Below are positions 17,050 to 26,159 of a DNA stretch of 64,000 nt, one piece after another (position 1 is the stretch's first letter; each line of letters opens with the position of its first letter). Origin of the DNA: JANQIO01 sp043513815 (GTDB taxonomy: Bacteria > Pseudomonadota > Gammaproteobacteria > Pseudomonadales > Halieaceae). Under the pieces are notes generated by a model that was not told where the DNA came from, ran no database searches, and saw nothing but the letters and a program-made list of their open reading frames with translations. A program made the translations under genes and the position numbers. The DNA lies in assembly GCA_043513815.1 (NCBI GenBank), contig CP121313.1, forward strand, positions 992,001 to 1,056,000. The letters run 5' to 3'.

Positions 17050-17781
17050 TCAGTACCAGGCGGAGTAGGTCAGCAGGACGGAATAGCCTTCCAGGTCGAA
17101 TTCGCCGACGGTGTCGTTGAAGTCGAGTTCGCCGGCCAGGTATTTCACACCGATACCCCATTGGCGGCCTCCACCGATATCGAACTCGAAGCCCGCCCGC
17201 GCATGGAAGCCCACGACCACGTCGGAATCGCTGTCATCACCGAGAATGATGGTGCCGTTGGTGGTCACGAAGGGTGTCGGTTCCGGATTGTCGTTGCCGT
17301 TGTCATCATCGGCATCTATTTCGGCGTAAATGATGGAAGGGCCGACCCCCACGTAGAAATCGGCCCGCTTGCCCATGTGCGCCCGCAGGTAGGGCCCGAT
17401 GTGGCCTTCGATCAGCAGCATTTCATTGTCGATCTTGAATGCCACCGTGCCGCCGCCTTCACCCACCCGGCCGGCGAATTCGGTATCACTGCCTTTCCAG
17501 CCAAAGCTGATGCCCGCATTCACGCCCCACTCCAGGCCGCTGTCCGGCGTGTTCATGGGGGTCTCGCCATCGAGCCCGAAGTTGAAGAGATTGGCGAAAT
17601 CGATATCCACAGGCTCACCGGCCTCGGTTTGCAATTCGCCGGTCTGGTCATCGAACTCCATCACGCCAAGATAGGCCTGCAACCGAGTATCGCCGTAGAC
17701 ACTCTTGTCAGCATGGGCCGGGGCGACTGCCGCCGCCATCAGGGTCGCTGCAGCAACTATCAGCACGGGGTTACTCTTCAC
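17050..17781 (-). CDS. Outer membrane beta-barrel protein
   Basis: The 243-residue protein has a signal peptide (VLIVAAATLMAAAVAPAHA) and ends with the aromatic residues SAWY, as beta-barrels do for BAM recognition. The mature part alternates polar and hydrophobic residues (LEWGVNAGISFGW, FHARAGFEFDIG) with an acidic loop DADDDNGNDNPEP near residue 165. It resembles OmpW or similar eight-stranded barrels in length, but no family signature is certain. Its start overlaps the stop of the DUF1214 gene by four bases, so they are coupled. Confidence 0.7.
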   Translation of the reverse strand: MKSNPVLIVAAATLMAAAVAPAHADKSVYGDTRLQAYLGVMEFDDQTGELQTEAGEPVDIDFANLFNFGLDGETPMNTPDSGLEWGVNAGISFGWKGSDTEFAGRVGEGGGTVAFKIDNEMLLIEGHIGPYLRAHMGKRADFYVGVGPSIIYAEIDADDDNGNDNPEPTPFVTTNGTIILGDDSDSDVVVGFHARAGFEFDIGGGRQWGIGVKYLAGELDFNDTVGEFDLEGYSVLLTYSAWY

Positions 17782-18887
17782 GCAATATCCTCCAGTTTGA
17801 CAACCCGGGTCTCGACCCCCGGATGCTCACTGGCGCCGATCCAGCGCCAGCACATGGTGCCGTTGGCGTGGCCCGCGGTGTCAATCCAGTTGCCGACGCC
17901 CGGGTCCTTTGCCGCTACGTACAGTACCACGCTGCCGTCGTCCTCATAGCGAGCGGTGTGCTTATTCACGGTAATACGGTGATAGCGGTAATCCAGCGAC
18001 TCCATCCAGTAGTTGTCGAGCTGGAAGTTCCAGGTCTGGCACTCGGGAATGACCGGCGCGCGGATCTCCAGCGCCTCGTCATCAGCCAGCGCCCAGTGGG
18101 CGTGGAAATAAAAGATATTGGGGTCGCCGCCGATCGACTGGCAGTAGGCCTGGTCCGCCGGCGGCAGGGCATTCATGGCCGGTTTCAGGCTGTCGGTCCA
18201 GTCGGCGAACAGCTTCACGGTGCCCTGAAGGTTGCCGGCCACCCGCTGCAGGTGCTTGTGCAGCTGCTCGGCGGAGTAGGGCGGTGGTGTGGCACTGTCG
18301 TCCAGGCGTTCAATGTCGATCTGCGCCGGCCGCTCGTTGGCCCGGTCCAGGAAGGTCTGGCGGATATTCAGGGAGCGTGTCTCGGGCTTCAGCGGCAGCC
18401 AGTTACCCGGGTGCTCCTTCTGGCTGAGAATGATCTCAAAGCTGCCGTCGGGTTCTACCTGCAGCGATTCGGTGTCCAGGAAGCCATCGGTAATCATGGT
18501 GCCGTCGGCCCCGTAGCCGCCGGAAATGGAGGCAAAACTCAGGTAGAACACGCTGCCCCGGTTGCCCTTGAGCCGGTACTCATAGTCGCCGTGGATGGTG
18601 GCGCCCTGGTATTTGTTGTCGGGGTTGTCCGCGCCCAGCTTGACCATGTTGCCAAGGCCGCGCATCACCGGGTACTCGGCACTGCCACTTTCGATCACGC
18701 CCTCCAGGCTGTTGCGCAGCAAGCGTGTCAGGTAGCGAAATCCCTCGGCCCGGTTGAAGGCATCGATAGGGGTACGGGAATCGGTGATGTACTGCCCCAG
18801 CCCCTTCAGCTGTTCGCAAAAGTCTTCCCAGGCGGCGCCGCTGGTGACCCGTTCCTCGATCTCTGCTGCACTCAGTTCCTCACTCAT
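17778..18887 (-). CDS. DUF1214-domain protein
   Basis: The protein has 369 residues. The C-terminal third carries the DUF1214 pattern: CQTWNFQLDNYWMESLDYR, then HRITVNKHTARYEDDGSVVLYVAAKDPGVGNWIDTAGHANGTMCWRWI. The N-terminal part is an alpha-helical segment followed by a beta-rich domain (DYEYRLKGNRGSVFYLSF). Proteins of this type are common in marine and steroid-degrading bacteria and have no assigned reaction. A GGAGAAAAAG ribosome site precedes the ATG. It lies between a GST gene and a barrel protein on the same strand, which suggests one operon. Confidence 0.75.
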   Translation of the reverse strand: MSEELSAAEIEERVTSGAAWEDFCEQLKGLGQYITDSRTPIDAFNRAEGFRYLTRLLRNSLEGVIESGSAEYPVMRGLGNMVKLGADNPDNKYQGATIHGDYEYRLKGNRGSVFYLSFASISGGYGADGTMITDGFLDTESLQVEPDGSFEIILSQKEHPGNWLPLKPETRSLNIRQTFLDRANERPAQIDIERLDDSATPPPYSAEQLHKHLQRVAGNLQGTVKLFADWTDSLKPAMNALPPADQAYCQSIGGDPNIFYFHAHWALADDEALEIRAPVIPECQTWNFQLDNYWMESLDYRYHRITVNKHTARYEDDGSVVLYVAAKDPGVGNWIDTAGHANGTMCWRWIGASEHPGVETRVVKLEDIA

Positions 18888-18902
18888 GCTTTTTCTCCTT
18901 GT

Positions 18903-19604
18903 CTAGCTGGCGTTCGCCCGGGTGCTGGTGTTCGCTTCAATGCGCGCCATCCAGGCCGTGACGGTCGGGTATTCTCCCAACATGGCGGCCACGAAATCCG
19001 CATCGCGGAAACACTGGAACATGGCATAAACCGCAAGGTCGGCGAGGGTCAAGCGGTTGTCCAGCAGCCAGTCCTCCTGGCCTAACATATTGGCCACCGC
19101 CTCAATATGTCGGCGGGTGTCGCTGGTCAGTTGCTCTATGCTCTTGCGACCGATGCCCTGGCTGCTGGTGGCCTTGCGCAGCAGCCGCGGGATCATTCGC
19201 TTGAGCAGCCAGCGCAGCGCCGGTGATTCCAGCTCTATCAGCTTCGGCACATTTCTTTCGCTGTTCCCCTCGGTCGTGAAGCGCAGGGTCATTTCGTAGA
19301 AGTACAGGCTCTCGTCGGCCCAGTCTTCAATCGCGTGCAGCAGGCCGCGCAGCTTCGGGTCCTCGGGTATCAGCGGGTGTTGTGGAAAGGTCGCCTCGAT
19401 GTAGTAGGCCATGTCAGTGGAGTCCACCACCACCTTGCCGTCGTGCTCCAGCGCCGGCAGCTTGCCGCTGGGGTTGACCTTGAGTACCTTGCCGCGATCG
19501 GCAATGCGCCAGTACTGTTCTTCGAACGGCACACGCTTGAAATTGAGCATGCGCTGGATCTTCTCGTTGAAGGGAGACTGCTTGTACTGGTGCAGGGTCA
19601 ACAT
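18903..19604 (-). CDS. Glutathione S-transferase family protein
   Basis: This protein has 233 residues from the ATG at 19604. The N-terminal thioredoxin-like domain reads LHQYKQSPFNEKIQRMLNFKRVPFE and KVNPSGKLPALEHDGKVVVDSTDMAYYIE, where SGKLPAL contains the cis-proline and the ESxxI-like glutathione contact is replaced by DSTDM. The alpha-helical C-domain follows (LLDNRLTLADLAVYAMF). A serine (S10) lies at the usual catalytic position. The substrate is unknown. It precedes the DUF1214 gene by 15 bases on the same strand. Confidence 0.8.
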   Translation of the reverse strand: MLTLHQYKQSPFNEKIQRMLNFKRVPFEEQYWRIADRGKVLKVNPSGKLPALEHDGKVVVDSTDMAYYIEATFPQHPLIPEDPKLRGLLHAIEDWADESLYFYEMTLRFTTEGNSERNVPKLIELESPALRWLLKRMIPRLLRKATSSQGIGRKSIEQLTSDTRRHIEAVANMLGQEDWLLDNRLTLADLAVYAMFQCFRDADFVAAMLGEYPTVTAWMARIEANTSTRANAS

Positions 19605-19655
19605 CGATGTGGCTTCCTTGTTTTTATTGAATGTTGCGCAGCCCAAAGCCGGGCG

Positions 19656-20114
19656 CTAGCTCGGTGGCGGGGCCACGTCTGAGGATTTCTCTCGCGCCAG
19701 GGCCAGCTCCTTGCGCAGCCCGGCTTCGGTCTGGGGTCCGATCAGGCGCGTGATCTCTTCGCCCGCCGGGTTGAGAATCAGGGTGGTGGGCAGCACCGTC
19801 GGCCGCACCAGGCCGAGGCGCGGGCCGGGGTCTGTGGCCAGTAGTGGAAACTGGATGCCCATATCCGCTGCCTGCGCCAGCAGCTCCTGCCCCTGTACCT
19901 CGTCGAAATTCACCGCATAGACATCCAGTGCATCACCGCCAAAGGCCAGTCGGTTAAGTTCGGGGATTTCCTCGCGGCAGGGCGCGCACCAGGTAGCCCA
20001 GTAGTTGATCACGGTCCAGTTGCCCGACAGGGCCGGGGCGTTTGACACACCCTCGGGGGCACCGGGGTTGCAGGCGCTGAGCAACAGCAGCGCCAATACC
20101 GCCAGGGGTCTCAC
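19656..20114 (-). CDS. TlpA-like thioredoxin lipoprotein
   Basis: I start this gene at the GTG at 20114, which overlaps the stop of the YihY gene (GTGA) and places a lipoprotein signal at the N-terminus (VLALLLLSAC, lipid-modified Cys about residue 15). The mature domain is a TlpA/ResA thioredoxin fold with the active site WATWCAPCREE and the cis-proline segment RPTVLPTTLIL. It is expected to reduce disulfides in the periplasm, anchored to a membrane. The longer frame is a shadow of the YihY gene. Total length is 152 residues. Confidence 0.8.
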   Translation of the reverse strand: MRPLAVLALLLLSACNPGAPEGVSNAPALSGNWTVINYWATWCAPCREEIPELNRLAFGGDALDVYAVNFDEVQGQELLAQAADMGIQFPLLATDPGPRLGLVRPTVLPTTLILNPAGEEITRLIGPQTEAGLRKELALAREKSSDVAPPPS

Positions 20115-21397
20115 CGTGAAAACAGCTCCGCCAGGTTCAGCGACAGCTGGTCGCGCTGTTGGGTACGTTGGGTCTTTAGCAGCTCCTGGGCCTCGGCGCG
20201 CCAGCCCTCTGCCTCGGCAAGCTGCATGTCTTCCAGGGCAATCTCGCCGGTCACCCATTCCTTGAGCTGCCAGAATTTTATCTGCTCCAGGTCGCGCGAC
20301 AGCAGGTAGCGGCCGCGCTCGTCCACCACCACCAGCTTGCGCTGGATGAACAGGTCGCGCAGTGCGGTCCAGGTGTCGCTATCGAGCTGGGCGTGGCGCT
20401 GGTTGGCGGTGCGCACCAGGTCGAATTCGCTGAGGCTGTCGCCGCGCTGGTGGTGTTCCCACAGCAGCTCCAGTACCACCAGTGCCTTAAGCAGGGTCGG
20501 CACGTTGCCACTGGACTCGTAGCGGAAGGTCGACAGGGAGTGCACGATCACTGAGCCCGCCAGCACAATATTCCAGGACAGGTAAATCCACAGCAACAGT
20601 AGCGGGAAGGCGGCAAAGGCGCCGTAGATAGCGGTGTAGCTGGTTTTGGCAATCAGCTTGCCGAAGCCCCAGCGGGCGATATTGAATGCAATTGCCGTCA
20701 GCAGGCCGCCCAACAGGGCGTGTTTTATATTTACACGGCAATTGGGCACCGCCGCGTAGAGCAGGCTGAACGCTGCAGTTGAAAGCAGCAGCGGCGCCAG
20801 CGACAGCAGCAGACGCCTGACACCAATCACGTCGTACTCGGCAAAAAACCGGTCTGTGACTCCCAGGTAGGTACTGCTGCCCAGCGCCAGGCCTATCAGA
20901 ATCGGGCCCAGACTCAGCACCGCCCAGTACAGCAGGAAGCTGGATACCGGGCTGCGGTTGGTGCGGGTGCGCCAGATGCGATTGAAGGTGCTTTCGACGT
21001 TGCGCAGCATCAGCACCGCAGTGACAATCAGGACCCCAATGCCTGGTCCGCTCAGGTTCTGGGCCTGCTGGGAAAAATTCGACAGCGCACCGCTTACCTG
21101 GTCCTTGACCCTGGAGACGGTGTCGCCGCCGGTGCCATTGGGGAACAGGTTGTCGAACAGCACATCTTGCAAATTGGCCGCCTGCGCCTGCAGGTCCGGG
21201 ATCGCTGAAAGAATCGCGAACATCACCGTAACGAGCGGCACCAGCGCAAAAAGGCTCATATAGGTGAGCGCTGCCGCGCTGCGATTGCAGCCGTCATCGA
21301 CGAAGCGTGAGCCGATATACCGACCCCAGGGCAGCAGGTCTGCCCGCAGGTTGGTCAGGCGGTCCAGGACAGAGCGCTGTTGGCTACGAGCATCCAT
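20111..21397 (-). CDS. YihY/BrkB family inner membrane protein
   Basis: The 428-residue protein contains the family's six membrane spans, with the typical SAAALTYMSLFALVPLVTV start, and TYLGV, YAAVPNCRVNIKHALLGGLLTAIAF and YGAFAAFPLLLLWIYLSWNIVL. The soluble tail (about residues 290-428, with LFIQRKLVVVDERGRYLLSRD) is a winged-helix-like region found in longer members. The family was once called ribonuclease BN, which is no longer accepted; its function is uncertain. It is followed by the TlpA-like gene with a four-base overlap. Confidence 0.85.
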   Translation of the reverse strand: MDARSQQRSVLDRLTNLRADLLPWGRYIGSRFVDDGCNRSAAALTYMSLFALVPLVTVMFAILSAIPDLQAQAANLQDVLFDNLFPNGTGGDTVSRVKDQVSGALSNFSQQAQNLSGPGIGVLIVTAVLMLRNVESTFNRIWRTRTNRSPVSSFLLYWAVLSLGPILIGLALGSSTYLGVTDRFFAEYDVIGVRRLLLSLAPLLLSTAAFSLLYAAVPNCRVNIKHALLGGLLTAIAFNIARWGFGKLIAKTSYTAIYGAFAAFPLLLLWIYLSWNIVLAGSVIVHSLSTFRYESSGNVPTLLKALVVLELLWEHHQRGDSLSEFDLVRTANQRHAQLDSDTWTALRDLFIQRKLVVVDERGRYLLSRDLEQIKFWQLKEWVTGEIALEDMQLAEAEGWRAEAQELLKTQRTQQRDQLSLNLAELFSR

Positions 21398-21482
21398 GGC
21401 GGCATATTATGGCATGTTTGCCGTGACCCCGCGTCCAGCTTGGTATAATCCGGCGCCCCATTGGTCACGTAAACGCCTATCC

Positions 21483-21833
21483 ATGTCCCAATTCACGATC
21501 TATCACAATCCGCGCTGTTCCAAGTCCCGCCAGACCCTGGCACTACTGGAGGAGAACGGCGTCAACCCTGACGTGGTGTTGTACCTCGATACCCCGCCTA
21601 CGGCGGCACAATTGAAAACGCTGCTCGGCAAGCTCGGCATCGAGGCCCGGGCGCTGCTGCGCAAGGGCGAGGACGCCTACAAGTCCGAGGGTCTGGCCGA
21701 TAACTCCCTGGACAATGATGCGCTGGTGGCCGCCATGGCTGCGCACCCCAAACTGATCGAGCGGCCAATTGTGGTCAAGGGTGAGCGCGCGGTGCTGGGC
21801 CGGCCGCCTGAAAATGTACTGGAGCTACTGTGA
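21483..21833 (+). CDS. arsC: Arsenate reductase-like thioredoxin-fold protein (ArsC family)
   Basis: The 116-residue protein begins with FTIYHNPRCSKSRQTLALLEENG, with the catalytic cysteine at C12 in the ArsC signature NPRCSKSR. The later ERPIVVKGERAVLGRPPENV contains the RPI segment that completes the anion site. Length matches the short ArsC/YfgD group, so it may be a YfgD-type reductase rather than an arsenic-resistance enzyme; no ars operon is present. The stop overlaps the GTG of the wrbA gene by four bases. Confidence 0.8.
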   Translation: MSQFTIYHNPRCSKSRQTLALLEENGVNPDVVLYLDTPPTAAQLKTLLGKLGIEARALLRKGEDAYKSEGLADNSLDNDALVAAMAAHPKLIERPIVVKGERAVLGRPPENVLELL

Positions 21834-22438
21834 GCCAACCCTTTGTGCTGGTGCTGTACTACAGCCGCCACGGCGCCACCGCCACCATGGCGCGGCACAT
21901 TGCCCGCGGTGTGGACCAGGTCAGCGGTATTGAATCGAGGGTGCGCACCGTGCCGCCGGTGTCGCCTGATTACGAGGGCGGTGGCAGTGACATCCCCGAG
22001 GAAGGTCCGCTGTATTGCGAGGCCGAAGACCTGCGCGACTGCGCGGGCCTGGTGCTGGGCAGCCCTACCCGCTTTGGCAATATGGCCGCACCGCTGAAGT
22101 ATTTTCTCGACCAGGGTTCCAGCCTGTGGATGAGCGGTGCCCTGGTAGACAAGCCCGCCGCGGTGTTCACCTCCACGGCGAGCTTGCACGGCGGCCAGGA
22201 AACCACACTCCTCAGCATGATGCTGCCGCTGTTGCACCATGGCATGAGCATCGTCGGCCTGCCCTACAGTGAAACCGGTCTGATGACCACCAAAGGGGGA
22301 GGCACGCCCTACGGTGCGTCCCACGTGGCCGGCCAGTCCGGTGAGCGTGCGGTGGACGACACTGAACTGGCCCTGTGCCGGGCGCTGGGCACCCGCGTGG
22401 CGCGCTGGGCGCTGGCGGCGGGAGACCTCCATGATTGA
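21830..22438 (+). CDS. wrbA: NAD(P)H:quinone oxidoreductase, WrbA family
   Basis: The 202-residue flavodoxin-like protein reduces quinones with FMN. The FMN phosphate loop is YYSRHGATATMARHI, then GSPTRFGNMAAPLKYFLDQ and TSTASLHGGQETTLLSM, which are WrbA signatures. It begins with GTG overlapping the arsC stop. The following DUF2069 gene overlaps by eight bases. The order arsC-like, wrbA, DUF2069 is a frequent gammaproteobacterial neighbourhood. Confidence 0.88.
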   Translation: MSQPFVLVLYYSRHGATATMARHIARGVDQVSGIESRVRTVPPVSPDYEGGGSDIPEEGPLYCEAEDLRDCAGLVLGSPTRFGNMAAPLKYFLDQGSSLWMSGALVDKPAAVFTSTASLHGGQETTLLSMMLPLLHHGMSIVGLPYSETGLMTTKGGGTPYGASHVAGQSGERAVDDTELALCRALGTRVARWALAAGDLHD

Positions 22439-22823
22439 ACGCAGTGTAAGAACCGCGGTCACACGTCGTGCGGCCCTTGCGAGCCTGGTCATGCTGATGC
22501 TGGCGCAGGCGCTGGATACCTGGGTGCGGGATGCGCCGCTGGCTATCTACCTGCTGCGTATTCTGCCGCTGGCCATTTTCCTGCCCGGGCTGATCCGTGA
22601 CCGGGTGCGTACCTATATCTGGCTGTGCTTTGTTATCCTGTTGTACTTTCTTACCGTGGTGTTGCGGCTGTTTTACGATCCCGCAGACCCGGTAGCCTGG
22701 GTGGCCATGGTCAGTATTGTCGTGTATTTCAATGCCGGCATGATGTACGTCCGCTGGCGCTCGCAGGAAGTGCGAGCCGCGCAGCAGGCCACGCCTGACA
22801 TCTCGGAGGTAGAGAGAGAATGA
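22431..22823 (+). CDS. DUF2069 membrane protein
   Basis: The 130-residue protein has hydrophobic segments near residues 15-30, 39-55, 62-82 and 87-106 (LLRILPLAIFLPGLIRDRVRTYIWLCF, the hallmark of DUF2069). It overlaps the wrbA stop and its own stop overlaps the sppA start by four bases (ATGA). The function is unknown; the link with wrbA is conserved in related bacteria. Confidence 0.8.
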   Translation: MIERSVRTAVTRRAALASLVMLMLAQALDTWVRDAPLAIYLLRILPLAIFLPGLIRDRVRTYIWLCFVILLYFLTVVLRLFYDPADPVAWVAMVSIVVYFNAGMMYVRWRSQEVRAAQQATPDISEVERE

Positions 22824-24697
22824 GTAACACCGAAAGCCACAGGCAAGAACGCCCAGGGCCCGTACGCCACGTGCTGGGGACTCTCTGGACCGGGCTGACG
22901 AAGATCCGCCTGGCCCTCTCCAACTTGTTGTTTATATTCATTATTTGTCTTGTTATCTGGGCGTTCAGGGACGCCAAGCCAGAGCCGCTGCCCGACAGCG
23001 CCGCACTGCTGCTTAACCCGGTGGGGACGGTGGTGGACCAGAGGACCTTTGTAGATCCCCTGGAAGTGCTGCTCAGCGATCAGGCCCCCCAGGAGCGTGA
23101 AGTGCTGCTGGGCGACCTTATTGACGCCATTCTGTTGGCCAAGGACGACCCGCGGATCACGGCCCTGGTGATGGAGCTGGACCAGTTGTTCGGCATCGGC
23201 ACCAGCAAAACCAGTGAGGTCGCCAGCGCCATCGCCGAGTTCCGCACCTCCGGCAAGCCGGTGATTGCCTGGAACGACAACCTGAGCCAGGCCCAGTACC
23301 TGCTGGCCGCCGAGGCGGATGAACTGATCATCCACCCCATGGGCAGCGTGCTGCTGGAAGGCTTCTCCAACTACCAGTGGTATTTCGCCGATGCGCTGGA
23401 AAAGTTCTCCGTCAACGTGCATGTCTTCAAGGCCGGCCAGTTCAAGTCCATTGCCGAGCCCTTGCAGCGCAATAGTATGTCGGATGGCGAGAAGGCCATC
23501 AGCCGCGCCTGGCTGGACAGCGCCTGGTCTCACTATACCGGGCAGGTGGAAGACCGCCGCGCGCTTCCCGCAGGCACCATCAACGGCTATGTGAACGGAT
23601 TTGCAGAAGCCGTCGAGAGCAACGGCGGCGACCTGGCCGCCACTGCGCTGGCCATCGGCCTGGTAGACAGGGTAATGCAGCACAGTGAAGCCAACGCCTA
23701 TATAGCCGACATTGTCGGCGCCACCGACAGCGAAGGCTTCTATGAGGCGGTGGCGTTCGAGAACTACCTGCAGCGCTCTCTGCCACCGATGACGAGCCTG
23801 GGCGGGAATCCGCAGGTTGCTACCATCGTCGGCCGTGGCACCATCATGGGCGGTGAGCAGCCCGCCGGAACGATTGGCTCCGCGACGCTTGGGCCGCTGT
23901 TGGACGAGGCCGCGGAGGACCCGAATATTGCCGCCATCGTGCTACGGCTCGACAGTGGCGGTGGCGGTACTTTTGCCTCGGAAGTGATTCGCCAGAAAGT
24001 GTTGGAGGTGCGCCGCAGCGGCAAGCCGGTGGTGGTCTCCATGGGCAGTATCGCCGCTTCAGGCGCCTACTGGATTGCCGCCGCCGCTGACCAGATCATG
24101 GCGACGCCCACTACCCTGACCGGCTCGATTGGCGTGTTTGCCGCATTTCCCACCTTTGAAGAAGTGCTGGACCGCGCGGGCATCAACACCGATGGTGTGG
24201 GCACCACCGAGGTAGCCGGCGCCTTCCGGCCCGATCGCCCCATACAGCCCACGGTGAGCCGCACCATCCAGGCCTCGGTGGATCATTTTCACCAGCTGTT
24301 TGTGGATGTGGTCAGCAGCGGCCGGGAACTGCCTGAGGACACCGTTCGGGATCTCGCCAACGGCAGTGTTTTCCTGGCCAGCAGCGCTCAGGAAATGGGG
24401 CTGGTGGATGCTCTGGGCGACGGTCGCGATGCGGTGAGGGCAGCAGCAGAGTTGGCTGGCCTGGAAGAGGGCAGCTATGACTCCGTCGTCCTGGAAGAAA
24501 TGCCCAGCCCCCGTGAGCTGTTCCTGCGCCAGTTGGCCGGTAACGCTCACCAGGCCCTGGGAGGCCTGCCCATGCAGGACTGGCAGCGGGTGCTGCAAAG
24601 CTGGAGCGCGCCTTTGAAAGCCGGTATATCAGTGTTGGACAACCTGGACGATCCGCGCGGTGTTTACGCCCACTGCCAGGTGTGCCTGGCACCCTGA
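22820..24697 (+). CDS. sppA: Signal peptide peptidase SppA, 67-kDa type
   Basis: The 625-residue protein is anchored by one N-terminal span (LSNLLFIFIICLVIWAF) and has two S49 domains. It cleaves leftover signal peptides in the inner membrane. In the E. coli enzyme the catalytic lysine is in the N-terminal half and the serine in the C-terminal half: here FKAGQFKSIAEPLQRN (about residue 207) supplies the lysine and SMGSIAASGAYWIAAAAD (about residue 412) the serine. The length matches the long proteobacterial type. The stop is 38 bases before the yeiP start. Confidence 0.9.
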   Translation: MSNTESHRQERPGPVRHVLGTLWTGLTKIRLALSNLLFIFIICLVIWAFRDAKPEPLPDSAALLLNPVGTVVDQRTFVDPLEVLLSDQAPQEREVLLGDLIDAILLAKDDPRITALVMELDQLFGIGTSKTSEVASAIAEFRTSGKPVIAWNDNLSQAQYLLAAEADELIIHPMGSVLLEGFSNYQWYFADALEKFSVNVHVFKAGQFKSIAEPLQRNSMSDGEKAISRAWLDSAWSHYTGQVEDRRALPAGTINGYVNGFAEAVESNGGDLAATALAIGLVDRVMQHSEANAYIADIVGATDSEGFYEAVAFENYLQRSLPPMTSLGGNPQVATIVGRGTIMGGEQPAGTIGSATLGPLLDEAAEDPNIAAIVLRLDSGGGGTFASEVIRQKVLEVRRSGKPVVVSMGSIAASGAYWIAAAADQIMATPTTLTGSIGVFAAFPTFEEVLDRAGINTDGVGTTEVAGAFRPDRPIQPTVSRTIQASVDHFHQLFVDVVSSGRELPEDTVRDLANGSVFLASSAQEMGLVDALGDGRDAVRAAAELAGLEEGSYDSVVLEEMPSPRELFLRQLAGNAHQALGGLPMQDWQRVLQSWSAPLKAGISVLDNLDDPRGVYAHCQVCLAP

Positions 24698-24735
24698 AGG
24701 CCGGTACAGAACAGAATCAAGGAAAGGACAAACCC

Positions 24736-25302
24736 ATGCCCAAGGCCAGTGACCTTAAGCGCGGCAGCGTGGTCGAGATCAACGGTGATCCCTACATCGT
24801 CGTCAACATTGATATAAAAGCACCCTCATCACGCGGTGCCAACACCCTCTACAAGGTGCGCTTCAACAACGCCCGCACCAAGCAGAAGCTCGACGAGACC
24901 TTCAAGGGCGAAGACATGCTGGGCGACATCGACATGGAGCGGCGCCAGCTACAGTACTCCTACATGGACGGCGAAGACTTCGTGTTCATGGACGAAGAGG
25001 ATTTCAGCCAGTACACCCTTTCGCCCGACAGCCTCGGCGAGCAGACACAGTTCATCAGCGACGGGCTGGCCGGCATCATCGGTATGCTGGTGGACGGCGC
25101 CCTGATCGGCATCGAGCTGCCCCAGTCGGTGGTGCTGGAAATCACCGAGACAGCGCCCGGTATGAAAGGGGCGTCGGCCTCTTCACGCACCAAGCCCGCT
25201 ACCTGCAACACCGGGCTGGTGGTGCAGGTACCTGAGTACCTGGAAGTCGGTGAACGCATCAAGGTGAATACCCAGGAAGTGCGGTACATGTCCCGCGAGT
25301 GA
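24736..25302 (+). CDS. yeiP: Elongation factor P-like protein YeiP
   Basis: This 188-residue protein has the three EF-P beta-barrel domains. The N-terminal domain reads LKRGSVVEINGDPYIVVNIDIKAPSSRGANTLYKVRF. In true EF-P the loop tip carries the modified lysine in a PGKG motif; here it reads PSSRGA, as in the YeiP group, so lysylation is not expected. The C-terminal part ends VGERIKVNTQEVRYMSRE. EF-P proteins relieve ribosome stalling at polyprolines; the YeiP role is less defined. An AGGAAAGGA site precedes the ATG. Confidence 0.85.
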   Translation: MPKASDLKRGSVVEINGDPYIVVNIDIKAPSSRGANTLYKVRFNNARTKQKLDETFKGEDMLGDIDMERRQLQYSYMDGEDFVFMDEEDFSQYTLSPDSLGEQTQFISDGLAGIIGMLVDGALIGIELPQSVVLEITETAPGMKGASASSRTKPATCNTGLVVQVPEYLEVGERIKVNTQEVRYMSRE

Positions 25303-25691
25303 GCCGCTTCAGCCTCGCCGCGCGCATGGCCAGCTTCAAGCATGCCTTCTGTGGTTTCGTTGACCTGCTGCGCACCCAGCACAATGCGCGAATCCACGCC
25401 CTGGCCACCGTCGTGGTGGTGGCGCTGGCCGCCTGGCTCGAACTGAAACGCCCTGACTGGATTGCGCTGCTGGCGGCCATTGCCCTGGTGTGGGTGGCCG
25501 AAGCATTCAACACCGCGCTGGAATATTTGGCCGACGCCGCCGTGCCGGAACATCATCCGCTTATCGGCAAGGCCAAGGACGTGGCGGCGGCTGCGGTATT
25601 GCTGGCATCCCTCAGCGCCGCGCTGATCGGCTTGCTGGTGTTCCTGCCGGCGCTGTTGTCACTGCTGCCTGGCGCGACCCCTTCGGGCTAG
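25299..25691 (+). CDS. dgkA: Diacylglycerol kinase family membrane protein
   Basis: The 130-residue protein starts with GTG overlapping the yeiP stop. It has three membrane spans and the family signature VAEAFNTALEYLADAAVPEHHPLIGKAKDVAAAAVLLA, where E, N and the KxKD motif form the active site. The short cytoplasmic N-terminus FKHAFCGFVDLLRTQHNARIHALA is nearer to the undecaprenol kinase/Firmicute-like branch than to E. coli DgkA, so the lipid substrate could be either. It is coupled to yeiP. Confidence 0.8.
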   Translation: MSRFSLAARMASFKHAFCGFVDLLRTQHNARIHALATVVVVALAAWLELKRPDWIALLAAIALVWVAEAFNTALEYLADAAVPEHHPLIGKAKDVAAAAVLLASLSAALIGLLVFLPALLSLLPGATPSG

Positions 25692-25779
25692 TCCGAACGG
25701 CGGATGGCGCTGTCGCCCGGAATTATCTAGTCTCTTTGTCTGCAAGCGTGCTCCTGTGCATTTACATGGAGGACTGCTG

Positions 25780-26151
25780 ATGTCTATCCGCTTATCTCAT
25801 CTACACCGCGCTTCGGCGCTGACCCTGGGGTTGTTGGTGGTGTCCTGTGCCCAATCCCAGTCGCAGGGCCAGAAGATTACCCACGTGGTGATCGGCGACT
25901 CGATGGCCTCGGGCTACGAAGCCGCCCAGGAACTTCAACTGGCGATTAACCGGGCCCAGACCGTGGGCTGTGAAGCCATCTCCATCGGCGGCTACGGCGC
26001 TGGCGGGGAGGGCATGAATATTGGCCTGGCAGCCTTGATGAGCTGCCCGGGCAATATCGACCTGATTCCCACCGGCTTTGCCTTTGACCAGAACGGCCAG
26101 CAGATTCCCGTGGACCCGGCAGCGGTGTTGCCACCCTCTGGCACGCCCTAG
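25780..26151 (+). CDS. Small lipoprotein of unknown function
   Basis: The 123-residue protein starts at the ATG at 25780, seven bases after an ATGGAGGA ribosome site. The signal ends in VVSC with Cys about residue 23. The mature part (VVIGDSMASGYEAAQELQLAINRAQTVGCEAISIGGYG, then MSCPGNIDLIPTGFAFDQNG) contains two further cysteines that may form a disulfide. I do not recognise the family. It is convergent with the lipoprotein at 26160, with 8 bases between the stops. Confidence 0.65.
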   Translation: MSIRLSHLHRASALTLGLLVVSCAQSQSQGQKITHVVIGDSMASGYEAAQELQLAINRAQTVGCEAISIGGYGAGGEGMNIGLAALMSCPGNIDLIPTGFAFDQNGQQIPVDPAAVLPPSGTP

Positions 26152-26159
26152 GGTCGGAC